From Malus domestica (Eukaryota > Streptophyta > Magnoliopsida > Rosales > Rosaceae), in contig NC_091671.1 of the NCBI RefSeq assembly GCF_042453785.1, positions 32,627,001 through 32,691,000 on the forward strand: a stretch of 64,000 bases of DNA. The letters are read 5' to 3'. The notes below the pieces were generated by a model. That model was not told where the DNA came from, did not search any database, and was given only the letters and a program-made list of their open reading frames with translations. Position 1 is the stretch's first letter, and the number at the start of each line of letters is the position of its first letter. The translations under genes and the position numbers were made by a program. Below are positions 48,560-59,775 of the stretch, one piece after another.

Positions 48560-49674
48560 CTTTCGGATTTTACTTTCTAAATCTAGAAGAATGGTTACTT
48601 TCTTAGCCTAGAATAATGTGTCAAGAATGAGTATTGAGGAGAATTTTTTGTAAGTGCATAGTATTCGAGCGGACATGAAAAAAATATGTCAGTTCCTTCA
48701 CTTGTATTATGTCATATGGAGGACCGTTTGAATATTCGGTACTTAGAAAAATCTATCTGTCTTAAAGATATTCATCCACGGAATTATCATATTATATGGG
48801 TTATCCTGCTGTCTACCATCTGGATCAGCCTCATATTCTCAATTATATCGTTTTGTGAATTTTGTTTTTCGGCGATCTTGCTATCATGCATCGAATAATC
48901 TGATATGGACTACTCAAGTTTCTATCGAAATTTGGTGTAACGTGTAAAGTCTTATTCGATGTGTATGTATGTGATGGATTAAGACCTGAACTATATTTTA
49001 GCCAATTAAACTGAGAAAGCTATGCACATTCTGCTAATTGAGACCTTTCTTTCTTGCACGGCTTAATTCAAAAAGGAATTTAGGTCAAAAATGTTTATTA
49101 AAACAAACGTATGATCATACAAAAATATGAATTCTAGCAACCTTTTCATTTGGACATTCTCGTTCTACTTTCTTAGTTCTCTTTATCGTCTTGCAATGTT
49201 GTTTGATGATCAGAACGATTTACTTTATTGATCACCGTTTAATGATCATTTATGCAAAAAATGAACTAAATTCGAAATCGTTTAGTCATCTAACTGTGAT
49301 TCAATGAATATATGAGCCATGTTACTCATTTAAACAACAAAATTTTGACAACATTAACCAAACAAATGATTTCTAATTTAGTTGGTTTTTTTTGTAGAGT
49401 TGATCTTTAAAAAGTGATCTAGAAAGTGAACGGTTCAAATCATCAAACACCATTACAAAATTGGTAAAAGAGCCAATAAAATTGAAATAAAGAGGTTGCT
49501 AGCATTTCCCTACAAAAATTTACTTACAGAAAAATAATTGAAAATACAAGACTACATTTTAGATTTTTAGCCCAGGAGCTGTATAATTGACCTAAAATAA
49601 AGACCCCTCTACCAAAAACAGAAAAAGTCACTTAGTATTACATTCTAGTGATATTCCTCTCTATTCATAAAAAC
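48560..49674. other. Intergenic DNA, left part of the first duplicated WIP block
   Basis: From about 48900 onwards the sequence is paralogous to the stretch starting about 51680 (for example AAGCTATGCACATTCTGC at about 49017 and its counterpart near 52011). No gene is found. Confidence 0.6.
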
Positions 49675-50260
49675 ATCTCCAACCCTGGCCTATAATATAT
49701 TTCCCCCCTTCTATTCCCCCTCAAATCCAACCCAACCCAAGCTTAAAATTGGACCTAAAACCTAAAATCTAAAACAAAGCTAGATTTAGCTCAAGATTAG
49801 TGAGGCTGACCCACCATATATGTATATTTTATTTAGTTTTATATTTATAAATTCATTAAATCGAAAGGTTAAGATCGAATTTGATGAAATTCAACAGTAA
49901 AACAAAAAATTAACAGTCCAAATTTAAACAGTTAAGGTAATTAAAAAAAATCTTTATGTGTTTTATATTTGTTTCATAGTATTTAACGAGTTTCATGGTG
50001 TTGGTTAGTGATTTTTCAGTATTTGTCAGAATCTAAATATTTTTAGGTTAAATGTTCATAAAATTAAATTAGGATAGTCTAAATATTTTTTTTTCTTTTA
50101 AAAAAGTTACTTTAAGAAAAAAAATTAGTCTAAATTCATTCTTTAATAATCTGGAGCTAAAATTTTAGGCCAAAAGAGTTAAAGCAAAAAAGTTGTTTCT
50201 GAGTTAAAACCTAAATTTTTTGGGCTAAAAAGTTTATGTTTTAGGCCAAGGGTTGGAGAT
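49675..50260. mobile_element. TIR element with ATCTCCAACC ends, present in one duplicate only
   Basis: The left end ATCTCCAACCCTGGCCTA and right end TAGGCCAAGGGTTGGAGAT are inverted repeats. The corresponding position of the paralogous block (near 52575) lacks the whole 0.8-kb stretch, so insertion after duplication (or loss from the other copy) is visible directly. A SINE-like tail with A-rich end follows at 50262-50420. The interior is AT-rich without coding. Confidence 0.6.
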
Positions 50261-50551
50261 AGTTTAAATGAAAGGTTTTAAGTTTGATTCTCATCAAGAC
50301 GAATTTGAACTATATTATTGCTAAGTTTTTGTGAGGTTTAATCCACTCTCACACTCATTTAGTATAAATAATATTATTTGTTATAAAAAAAAAATTAAAA
50401 AAAAATTAAAAAAAAAAAAAAACCCAAAAACAAGAAAAGCGCGTGGCTTTGCACATTGTTTTGCAACCCTATTAGTGTTACCACAGATTTGTTTCCGTGA
50501 TACTGGCGGCTGTGCCTTGATTTTCGCTCCCCTTCTCCTATTAGCTTCCTC

Positions 50552-50560
50552 TATATATAT
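50552..50560 (+). promoter_or_regulatory. TATA box of WIP copy 1
   Basis: TATATATAT follows a CT-rich tract about 130 bp before the start codon. The identical box occurs before copy 2 at 52772-52780. Confidence 0.6.
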
Positions 50561-50681
50561 GCATCAATAAATTTAAGAAACCTCAGATTCAGATTTCTCA
50601 TTTCATACTCTCCCTTTCAAGTTCAAACTTTCACCTGTAAGATCTTTGATCACAGCAAAACCAGCAAACAATCAGAAAAAA

Positions 50682-50948
50682 ATGAGTGCAGCGTGCAGAG
50701 CTTGGATTGTGGCAGCAAGTATTGGAGCAGTTGAGGCACTCAAAGACCAAGGAGTCTGCAGGTGGAATGGGGTTCTGAGATCAGTCCACCAACATGTCAA
50801 GAACAACATCAGATCCTATTCCCAAGTCAAGAAACTCTCCGACTCTTCGTCTTCTGCAATTTCTATGAAGATGCAGAGATCACAGGAAGACAAGTTGAGA
50901 AAAGTCATGGAATTGAACTGTTGGGGTCCTAATACCATAAGATTTTAG
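50682..50948 (+). CDS. Wound-induced small protein (DUF3774 family), copy 1
   Basis: A single exon encodes 88 residues from ATG 50682 (A-rich context AAAAAAAATGAGT). The N-terminal MSAACRAWIVAASIGAVEAL is the conserved hydrophobic helix of the DUF3774 wound-responsive family, followed by KDQGVCRWN, a Ser/Lys-rich middle (KKLSDSSSS) and the conserved end CWGPNTIRF. No enzyme motif is present. Family members are strongly wound- or stress-induced and have been linked to growth and auxin responses. It lies in tandem with two paralogues downstream on the same strand. An upstream in-frame extension lacks an ATG and is ignored. Confidence 0.92.
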   Translation: MSAACRAWIVAASIGAVEALKDQGVCRWNGVLRSVHQHVKNNIRSYSQVKKLSDSSSSAISMKMQRSQEDKLRKVMELNCWGPNTIRF

Positions 50949-51266
50949 ATTCTAATTATGTAATTTAGATTTAGGGTTTATGAGTATTGGATTATATGTC
51001 ATCCCTTTTATCATGAGAATTAAACGACTTATTTCATTGCTCATTGTCATTGGATAAAAATGGCGTTGTCAAATTTTAAGATCAGTGTTCTGGTGATTGT
51101 TTTAAGCCCTGAACTTATTAAACAAATCCATGAACAGGAACCATGAACTCTTCCGGTAGATCCATATCATAAAAGCAGTCTTAACATGGATTTGATGAAT
51201 TTTAAAATTATCTTTTGCTGCAATAGTAATCAATTAACATACAGATGGATGCCATCCTTTTGGCTC

Positions 51267-51298
<32 letters not shown>

Positions 51299-53089
51299 GT
51301 CAAAGCACTCAGTCAACAATTTAGGATAGGAACCACATCCTTAGACTTTGAGAATATGATAGGAAGGTTGTTGGCCTTACTAGCTCGTATAATGTCATAT
51401 TTAACTTCTTAACAAGTTATTTTCGAGGATGCCGTGGTATTGCTTGCTCCATCAGGCAGGTTGAGTGGAACCATATTTACAATGAGGTTAACTTTGTCGT
51501 GGACGCATTGACTTACATTGGTCTTTCTGTGGAACCTCCACATGTTTGGGATCACTGCTTACTTGCTAGTGCCCTCATTGCTTTTAATTTTGATTGTATT
51601 GGAAAACGGTTGTACTCGTGACTTTTCGCTTTGTTACTAGTTCTTTTTTGGATTAAAAAAAAAAAAGCACATTGTCCTCGAATAATATGGACTACTCAAG
51701 TTTCTAAAGAAATTTGGTGTAAAGTCTTATTCGATGTAGACCTAAGCAATATTTTAATTTGAATAATACTAGAAAGATTAAATTTTTAAACTAAATTTGC
51801 AAACTAAATGATGTGTCATTAATAAAAAATAAGCATGTTAATCAATAGTTAAGTAATAATTCAATTATTAACATTTACACCATTTAGTTTATAAATTTGG
51901 TTTTCCTAACATTACCCTTTTAATTTAGTTTAAACTAGGAAGGAGAAATTAGAAATTAGAAGCAATCTTGTGGAAAATGAGTAAATTATATTAGTCAATT
52001 AAACTGAAAAAGCTATGCACACTGCTAATTGTGACCTTTCTTTCTTGCACGACTTAATTCAAAAAGGAATTTGGGTCAAAGTGTGTATTAAAAAAAGTAT
52101 GATTATACAAAAATGAGGAATATTAGCGACCTTCCCATTTGAGACATTTTCATTCTATTTTCTTGGCTCTCCTCATTTTGCAATATTTTTTGTTGATCAT
52201 AATCATTTACTTTCTTGATTACTTTTCAAAGATTACTTATACAAAAAACTAACTAAATCCAAATCATTTAATTATCTAATTGTTAACCAATAAATAGATG
52301 TAACATATTTCTCAGTTAAATAAGAAATTTTTGACAACGTTAATTAAACAGTTAAATAATTTCTGCTTTGGTGATTTTTTTGAAGTTGATCTTTAGAGAG
52401 TGATCTAAAAAGTGAACAGACTACGATTTTCCTAAAAAAATTACCTATACGAAAATAGTAATAATACGGACTGCATTTTAAATTTTTAACTCCTTACATT
52501 GGAGATAGCATAATTGACCTAAAATCAAAGACCCCTAATTCAAATTTGGTGTTTTGGAATACCAAAAACAGAAAAACCGAAAAACAAGAAAAGGACGTGG
52601 CTACTGACTCCCCCAAAGAGGAGCGTTTAACTACCCTTTGACTCATGACCTAAAAATGCATGTGCTTTTTGCCCATTGTTTTGCAACCCTCTTTGTATCA
52701 CCACAGATTTATATCCCTCATACTGGTGGCTGTGCCTTGATTTTCGCTCTCCTTCTCCTATTTGCTTCCTCTATATATATGCATAAATAAATTCAAGAAT
52801 CCTAGATTCAGATTTCTCATCTGCGAGACGGCCAGTAGTCTCTGACTTGGTCTTCAAATCGTAAGTTTAAGCTTGTTTTCAGCTTTTGCCTCGCTTTCAA
52901 TTGAAAGGAATCTGAATCTCCCTTTAAAACAAAATGAAATCATAATCCCAAAACATTAGACAACATAAATTACTTTTTTGTCAACAACACGGCCCTTTTT
53001 CGGATATCGGTTATTTCATACTCTCCCTTCCAAACTTTCACCCGTAAGATCTTTGATCACAGCAAGCTCAGAAAACAATCAGAAAAAAA
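50949..53089. other. Intergenic DNA of the tandem WIP duplication
   Basis: This contains the 3' flank of copy 1, a (GT)n(AT)n microsatellite at about 51271-51298, and the upstream region of copy 2 with its TATA box at 52772-52780. 51130-51425 is paralogous to 53500-54130, and 51680-52820 to 48900-50600. A ~190-bp insertion lies in the leader of copy 2 (52821-53011). Confidence 0.6.
52821..53011 (+). other. Extra ~190 bp in the leader of WIP copy 2
   Basis: Copy 1 reads GATTTCTCATTTCATACTC continuously at about 50591. In copy 2 the same sequence is split by 190 bp beginning CTGCGAGACGG. The insert includes a donor-like CGTAAGTT at about 52860. It could be a small repeat, or act as a leader intron. 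No terminal repeats were recognised. Confidence 0.55.
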
Positions 53090-53356
53090 ATGAGTGCAGC
53101 GTGCAGAGCTTGGATTGTGGCAGCAAGTATTGGAGCAGTTGAGGCACTGAAAGACCAAGGAGTCTGCAGGTGGAATGGGGTTCTGAGAGCAGTCCACCAC
53201 CATGCCAAGAGCAACATCAGATCCTATTCCCAAGCCAAGACACTCTCCGACGCTTCGTCTTCTGCAATTTCTATGACGATGAAGAGATCACAGGAAGACA
53301 AGTTGAGAAAAGTCATGGAATTGAACTGTTGGGGTCCAAATACCATAAGATTTTAG
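53090..53356 (+). CDS. Wound-induced small protein (DUF3774 family), copy 2
   Basis: This 88-residue single-exon protein is nearly identical to copy 1, differing mainly in the middle (RAVHHHAKSN for RSVHQHVKNN; TLSDASSS for KLSDSSSS; MTMKRS for MKMQRS). The conserved ends MSAACRAW and CWGPNTIRF are unchanged, so it is probably functional. It arose with copy 1 by a segmental tandem duplication that includes the promoter. The distance from TATA box (52772) to ATG is about 318 bp instead of 130 because of the inserted leader sequence, which may alter expression. Confidence 0.92.
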   Translation: MSAACRAWIVAASIGAVEALKDQGVCRWNGVLRAVHHHAKSNIRSYSQAKTLSDASSSAISMTMKRSQEDKLRKVMELNCWGPNTIRF

Positions 53357-53800
53357 ATTGTAATTATGTAATTTAGATTTAGGGTTTATGAGTATTGAAT
53401 TATATGTCACCCCTTTTTCCATGAGAATTAAACGAGTTAATTGTTCTGGCGATTGCTTTAAACCCTGAAGAACTCATTTAACAAGCCCATGAACAAGAAC
53501 TATGAACTCTTCCGGTGGATCCATATCATAAAAGCAGTCTTAACATGGATTTGATGAAAAGATTTAACTTTTGCTGCAATAATAATCAACAAACAAGAGA
53601 AATTTTTAGTTGCGATGGGAATACAGATGGTATACTATGTGTTTTTATTCAAGTGGTGGAAAATTTTAATTTTGAAGTTATTAACCTTTTAACACACATA
53701 CCCACCATTTATATAGGGACACATGGTGTACCACCTCGTGTGACAGTCACACTAAAAAATCTCTCAACATACAGATGGATGTGATCCTTTTGGCTCGTAA

Positions 53801-54010
53801 ATTTATGGAACTGGATCCTCTCCTGAGCTCAGGATGGGGATCCTCTGAGTAGCCCATTCAGGGCGTTCAAATTTGATCCAACGGCTGCAAACAGAAAGCT
53901 CCTCTAAAAGTTATAATAATTGCAATCGTTGGATCAAGTTTGAATGGTCCGGATAGGCTGCTCATGAGGATCCCCATCCTGAGCTCAGGAGAGGATCCAG
54001 TTCCGTAAAT
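53801..54010. mobile_element. Hairpin MITE with long perfect arms
   Basis: The left arm (GGAACTGGATCCTCTCCTGA through GAGCTCAGGATGGGGATCCTC) and right arm (inverse, ending GGATCCAGTTCCGTAAAT) pair over about 45 bp. The paralogous site near 51268 lacks the element (GGCTCG directly followed by GT/AT repeats), confirming an insertion. TSD length is uncertain because the flanks are AT-simple. Confidence 0.78.
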
Positions 54011-54660
54011 ATATATCAAAGTACAATCAACTATTTAGGACGAGGGACCACATCCTTAGACTTTGAGAATATTATAGGAAGGTTGTTGGTCTTCCCAGCT
54101 CATATGGTCTCTTATTTAACTTATTAACAAGTTATTTTTTGAGAATATGGTTTTCAAAAAGTAACGTTTTCTCCAAAAATTTAAGAGTGATGTATTCTCA
54201 CCATAATGTTTTATCTCCTCACCTACTTTTTAATTAAATTTTTAATTATAGGTTTGTCCATTATAAAATAACCGATAAAAACCTTGAAAAACATCATGGG
54301 AAAGTATACATTTTCTACTTGAGTTGCAACACACTAAAATCAAGGTTTCCTTTGAAAAAAGTTTGACAGTGAAGCATCATGATTTTTGACATTCAAAGTT
54401 CAATTCATGGAAGTTCTCAAGGCGTGTTTAACAATCCGTAATCAGAATGAAAAGAAAGAGTCTGATTCCGATTACGGTTTATACCTGTGTTTACTAAAAT
54501 TTAAAGGAATCAACAGTGTGTGGGACCCACACAAATAATGGAATTCAATTCCGGGAGAGTGAGTGAATCCGGAATTCATTTGCTCTTCCTATTATGCCCT
54601 CTTCTCTTATCAATACGCCGTTCAACCCAACAAATTAATCTCACGAGCTTGAATTCTGGT

Positions 54661-55923
54661 TAGGGGTGGGCACGGGCCGGGTCGGGCCTAAATTTGGAGG
54701 AATCGGACTCGACCCATTTTAAATTGCAACGGGCCGGGCCAGGCCGAGTAATGAAATTTCTAAAATTGAAACCGGACCTAACCTAGCCCGTTTGAAACGA
54801 ACCGGTTCGGGCCAGGTCCACGGGTCCAATAACATTTTTTCAAGAACATATTTGGGTCTACAATTTTTTTATTAGAACAGGCTTGGCCCATTTGAAGACA
54901 ACAACTTCATTCAACCAGTTTTCCCGTTCTTATCATCCAACAACATTTAAACTGTAAAATATGTAGACAACCATTCCCAATCATCAAATTATAACTGCAA
55001 ATCATAAAGCGTAGCAATTTAAAGCATATGGAATTTAGTAAGAAAACCAATGAACATGAATAAGTTCAATATTAGTCTATTTTGCCTTACAAGTCCAGCA
55101 AGATCCTTTACAGAATGATTTTCCAAAGCTAAACTAAAACCAAAACTAAAATCAAAACCTAAGCAAAACTAATTAAATCCAAAAAATTTAGAAACTACAT
55201 CCCCAAATTCAGTAACCCAGAAATTTCAAAAATCCTAATTCAAAAGTCCTAAATCCCTAAATTTAGAAACCCAGATAATTCAAAAACCCTAATTTAGAAA
55301 TTACCTTAATATGAGAGAAGATGATATGATATTTTGAATCACAGGATGATGGTGGTGTTCTCGACAGCGGTGACGGGTGGTCGCATTCGGGAGGAGACCA
55401 TGGTGATGGTGGTGTTCACAAGATGACTCGACTCGAGTGAGAAAGGGGGAGCGATAACTCTGATCTGGGAGCAGATGGTGTAGGGGAAGCACCTATGTAC
55501 ATCGTCGTGGCTTCAATGAGAGGAAGAGTGAACAGTGGAGGAGGCGCTGAGGAAGCAGTGGGAGGTGAAGTGATGGCGAGACGGCCTGCAGGGAGAAGAA
55601 ACCAAGGTTCTAGAGATGACAAAGGTGGATGAGGGGGAGAAAAATCAAGCCCTAGAATCTATGAGGAGGCAACCTGGAAGTTAAGAGATGATGGCTCCTG
55701 AAAAAATATACTTACAGGCTTTGAGAGAGAAGACGAGAGTTAGTGACAGAGAGGTGGAAATAAGATATGTGGTAGAAATTAATGGTGGAGATTTAATCTC
55801 CATAGAATGGACGGTGGAAACGGTCCTACTCAGGTACCCGTTTTTTCAGAAATTTGGACCCGACCTGCCTCGCCAATTACATGGACCCGCCCCGTAGGTC
55901 ATAGACTCGTTTGCCCACCCCTA
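54661..55923. mobile_element. hAT transposon, non-autonomous, TAGGGGTGGGC ends
   Basis: TIRs TAGGGGTGGGC and GCCCACCCCTA flank 1263 bp and are bordered by a perfect 8-bp TSD ATTCTGGT (54653-54660 and 55924-55931). The ends continue into GGGCCGGGTCGGGCC-type sub-terminal repeats typical of plant hAT elements. The interior holds only short frames with no transposase. Confidence 0.9.
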
Positions 55924-57599
55924 ATTCTGGTAGAGTAAGGGAATCAAAAATCCGATAGGTTCAGGAGATTTGCAGGTTGCATACGAGATCTTGTTCCCGA
56001 ACACCGGATCACCGTCGTTCAGGAGGCGATGAACCAGCCGCTTCGACATCGCCGACATGCAGCGTGGACGTAGCTCCAAGATGATGACGTCAACGTCAGT
56101 ATCTCACAGACGTGCTTTTCGCTCACCTATTCATCTTTCTGTGACATTGTTTTGGCGACCGCGACCTCGAGGTCTAATTTCTGGGTTTTTTCTTCCGCGG
56201 AGGGAAGATGATTGTGGCTGGGCTCTTACTTCGGCTTTTGCACAATAGTGGACTTTAACTCTGTTGATGCACAAAACCGGAGGTCTTGGAACAACGTAAA
56301 TCCGACCGTGAATCTGCATGAAATGTAAATAACACAAGATGTATAGTGGTTCATCCTAAGGTTTGGGCTACGTCCACACTGATTATGTATTTATCTGAGG
56401 GAGAGAGAGCTCTGAGAGTTAGAGCTTTGAGAGGGGGTGAGGAGCCTTAGGAATTGGCATCCCCCTGTTGTGAGGGTGAGGAGTCATTTTATATAATAAG
56501 GGCTCCTCACTTATTACATATTTGCCCCTTCCTTTATTACATAATTACATTTAAGTCCCCTGAGTATTTGTACGAGATCTAAATACGGAGGCCCTAAATA
56601 TGGTATAAACAGTAGTCCCTGAAGTCTTCAGTCAAAAAAGTCTTTTGGATGGAGACTTGAAATTCAGTCTATGTGTGGGCTGAAGTAGCTAGATGTTATC
56701 TTGAACTAATACTTGATATGAGGCGGTGCTTAAAGTGAAATACTGCTCAACTTGAAGTAACACATGCTGCGAGGCTGCTCTGCTTGTGGCTTATGTTGCC
56801 TTGGTTGGCTCGGCTTGTGGCATTGAAGGTGAGGGAGTCCCTTTTATAGAATAAGGGCTCACTCCTCAATACATAAATGCTGGGCTAGAGTTGATGCTCG
56901 AGGCGAGGCAGTTGCTCAGTAGGCGGCGATGCTTTCTAATGATGGTGAGGGAGTCCATTTTATAGAATAAGGGGTCGCTCCTCGGTACATGAATAATGGG
57001 TGCTCTCTAATGAAAGTGAGGGGGTACCTTTTATAGAATAAGGGCTCGCTCCTCAATACATAAATAATGGGCTAAGTCCCCCAAGTATTTTTTTATGAGG
57101 CCCATTTGAGGCCCAATATATGGTGTATAGTGTAGTCCCTCAAGTCTTCGGTCAATAGAGCCTGTTTGCTGGAGACTTCAAATTGAATCCATGTATGGGC
57201 CGAAGTGGCGGTTGTTCGGAGGCGGTATTTGTATACCTTGCACTGAAGCTTTGTAGGTGAAGCTTTGCAAGTGAAGCTTTGAAACTAGAGCTCTGTAAAT
57301 GAAGCTTTTGAAGCTAGAGCTTTGTAAATGAAGCTTTTGAAGATAGAGCTTTTTGTAGCTTTTGAAGCTAGAGCTCTGTAAATGAAGCTTTTGAAGCTGA
57401 TTGACATGAGTGATGCTCATGAATTTTTATGTTGATTGATATGAGTGATGCTCATGGATGTTGTCCTGAGTGATGCTTATGAATGTTAACATGAGTGTTG
57501 CTCATGAATGTTGACATGAATGATGGTCCTGAATGTTTATGTATGATTGTCATGAGTGATGCTCATGAATGTTTATGTATGAATGAAAGGAGTAATGCT

Positions 57600-58015
57600 C
57601 ATGTATAATTTGGAGTAATGGGCGTACTTTTGATCACCTGGTTGGTGGCATGAAGGAGAGTACGTGTTGTACATTTCATCACCTGGTTGGTGGCATGAAT
57701 GGCTAGTTGCCAAATGATATTAGAGTACGAATTGTACATTTCATCACCTGGTTGGTGGCATGAATGACTAGTTGCCAAATGATATTAGAGTACGGGTTGT
57801 ACATTTCATCACCTAGTTGGTGGTAATAGTGGCGGGTTGCCGAATAATTTTGGAGTACTTGGTGTACTTTTGATCACCTGGTTGGTGGTAATAGCGGCGG
57901 GTTGCCAAATAATTTTGAAGTACTGGGCGTACTTTTGATCACCTGGCTGGTGGTAATAGCGGCAGGTTGCCGAATAATTTTGGAGTACTGGGCGTACTTT
58001 TGATCACCTGGTTTG
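57600..58015. repeat. ~65-bp tandem repeat in LTR copy 2
   Basis: Units contain CATCACCTGGTTGGTGG and, in the right half, AATAATTTTGGAGTACTGGGC with GTACTTTTGATCACCTGG. They are the inverse of the 39373-39612 array and somewhat expanded here. Confidence 0.8.
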
Positions 58016-58686
58016 TGCTATTTTGGGCTTATGGGCCTTTGCCCTCCGTATGACATTGTAGCCCATTATTTTGGGCCTTTAGTTTTTTTTTTTTTTTTTT
58101 TTTACCCTCTGATGGGGTTCATACTGATGTCTCCAAAAGATAAGAAAAATAAATTACATCATACAAAAACCAGAAAAGTAAATCACATCATTCTGGTGGG
58201 GTGTTTATTCCTTCCTTTTGCTTTCTCTTTTGCTTTCTTCTTTTGTTTTTTTTGCTTTTTTTCTGTTTCTTCTGCTTTTCTTTCTGCTTTCTACTTTGGA
58301 TATGTCGCTTGATGACATGATTAAGGGCAACAGGGGTAATCGTGACAGAAATAGAAAATATTGTGGTAGGGGTTCTCATGGCTTGAAGCATGTGGCTCCT
58401 TTATTGCTGAAGGGATGGCATGGTTGCTTTCGGCCTGGTTGCCTTTCTTTTGCTTTTGCCTTCCCCCATCTTTGTTGTTTTTTTTTCCTTTTGGCTTAAA
58501 GATTTCAAACCCCAACTTGCAAGCATCTTTTCCATCTGACACGCTTTCACCCAAATCGGGTGATTTGAGAAATGATGTATGGATTCGGTGCACATAGTGA
58601 TAGGACAAGTGCCGCAAGCTTGCATAATGATAGGACATGTGCAGCAAGCTCTTCTCTTTGCCCACCATCGCCAGATCTGAGCTGCT

Positions 58687-58920
58687 TTATTTGACCAAGA
58701 TAATCCTGTTCACAACATCAACTGGCAAAGCATAAGTTGGATCTAGGGCCTTCACCTCGGGATATTCAAGAAGGAAAAGTCCAGCTACACCAAAGTATGT
58801 GTGGTAGACATCAACAACATCTTCTGGTCTGTCAGAAATTTTTCCATTTTCAATGTCCTGGAAGTCTAAAATGAATTTGACAAGTTTTTCCTTATCAATC
58901 CAATGAACTCTGTTAATCAT
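58687..58920 (-). pseudogene. Captured C-terminal part of Rab geranylgeranyltransferase beta subunit
   Basis: The minus strand reads [20 protein letters not shown], then [40 protein letters not shown] and a stop at 58687. This is the C-terminal prenyltransferase repeat of RABGGTB (family: ISDRP...HTxFGVAGLSLL). Changes such as LSLLEYPG to LFLLEYPE suggest loss of constraint. The catalytic zinc site and most of the alpha-alpha barrel are missing, so it cannot prenylate Rab proteins. It runs without an intron, in the sense orientation of LTR copy 2. Confidence 0.85.
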
Positions 58921-58939
58921 GACCAAACTTGAAAGAACC

Positions 58940-59200
58940 CACCATGAGAGTGCAGATGAATCAAGCGAGGCAAAACGCGGACCCTCTCAACGACGTCGGT
59001 TTTGGAGTCGAAGTCGGAGCGAACCTCAAGGTCAAGGAGCGAACCTCAAGGTCGAAGAGCTTGGAGAGGAAGAAAGAGCGGTCGAGATGACTGACGAGCT
59101 TGCGGATCTGGTTGGTCCGTACAGAAACGAGGCTTTTTGTTGTCGCCGTGTTGGCCGTCCTCTTGCTCGAAGATATATATACTTAATTTGTATGTGACTT
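58940..59200 (-). pseudogene. Unidentified protein-like cargo in LTR copy 2
   Basis: Between the two named fragments the minus strand can be read VRTNQIRKLVSHLDRSFFLS, then KLFDLEVRS, and after a 20-bp tandem duplication [17 protein letters not shown]. It is GC-rich relative to surroundings and looks like captured coding DNA, but I do not recognise it. Confidence 0.35.
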
Positions 59201-59212
59201 ACAGGATTGACA

Positions 59213-59297
59213 CCGCGGCTTCTAATGGCTGAACCCATTTGAATGGCAGCGTCATAAACCTCTTGATACGTAAGCCACACATACGGACCCACCTTTG
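59213..59297 (-). pseudogene. Captured exon of a long-chain acyl-CoA synthetase
   Basis: The minus strand reads KVGPYVWLTYQEVYDAAIQM, then GSAIRSRGVNP, typical of the N-terminal region of plant LACS enzymes (LACS4-like by memory). It is followed at once by GTAAGT (59207-59212), an intact 5' splice site, after which coding similarity stops. The retained splice donor means the captured template was genomic DNA or unspliced RNA. It is the same strand as the element. Confidence 0.75.
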
Positions 59298-59509
59298 TGT
59301 CGCTGACCTATCGCCGTCCAAGCATTGGGTTGCTCGGATAGTTCTTAGCAGAGTCACCGCATGGCACTTTTACTGCTCCGTCTGGACAAGCAGCTTGGAG
59401 TTACCACAAGATGTATTCCGTGGAGGGGAAGATAAAGGGCTCGTTCAGGAAAAGCTTCAGGTGGCTTAAAAGATAAGTACACCCAAGTGCTTTATGGCTG
59501 AGGGTTGGC

Positions 59510-59775
59510 GCGGGAGACTCCCAAAAATGCCTTGAGAGAGCACTTCGACAAGCACGGCAAGATCTTGGAGGCCGTCATCACCTCCGACCTCCACTTCTGC
59601 ACTGATTCGTTGGGTACGACGTCGTTCTCGCCGTTGTAATCCTCGTCGAGCTGTAGAGAGTCAGCAAGGGAGCGAGCGAGGGCACGTGCGACTTGAACGC
59701 TAGCGCGTAGCTGTGGAATTTCATCCCGTGCTTCTGAGGGAAGCTGTGGATGAGGTCTTTGCGGACGTTGCTCAT
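59510..59775 (-). pseudogene. Second unidentified protein-like cargo in LTR copy 2
   Basis: Starting near 59775 the minus strand has a GC-rich frame MSNVRKDLIHSFPQKHGMKF; an overlapping frame continues LQLDEDYNGENDVVPNES and QKWRSEVMTASKILPCL to a stop near 59500. The strong GC contrast and frame switch suggest a decayed captured exon. Source unknown. Confidence 0.35.

Noticed and set aside
58196-58668. Overlapping low-complexity frames (Phe/Leu-rich and Lys-rich)
   Set aside because: They are the translation of a CTTTTG/CAAAAG-type simple repeat shared with copy 1 (39060-39130), not genes.
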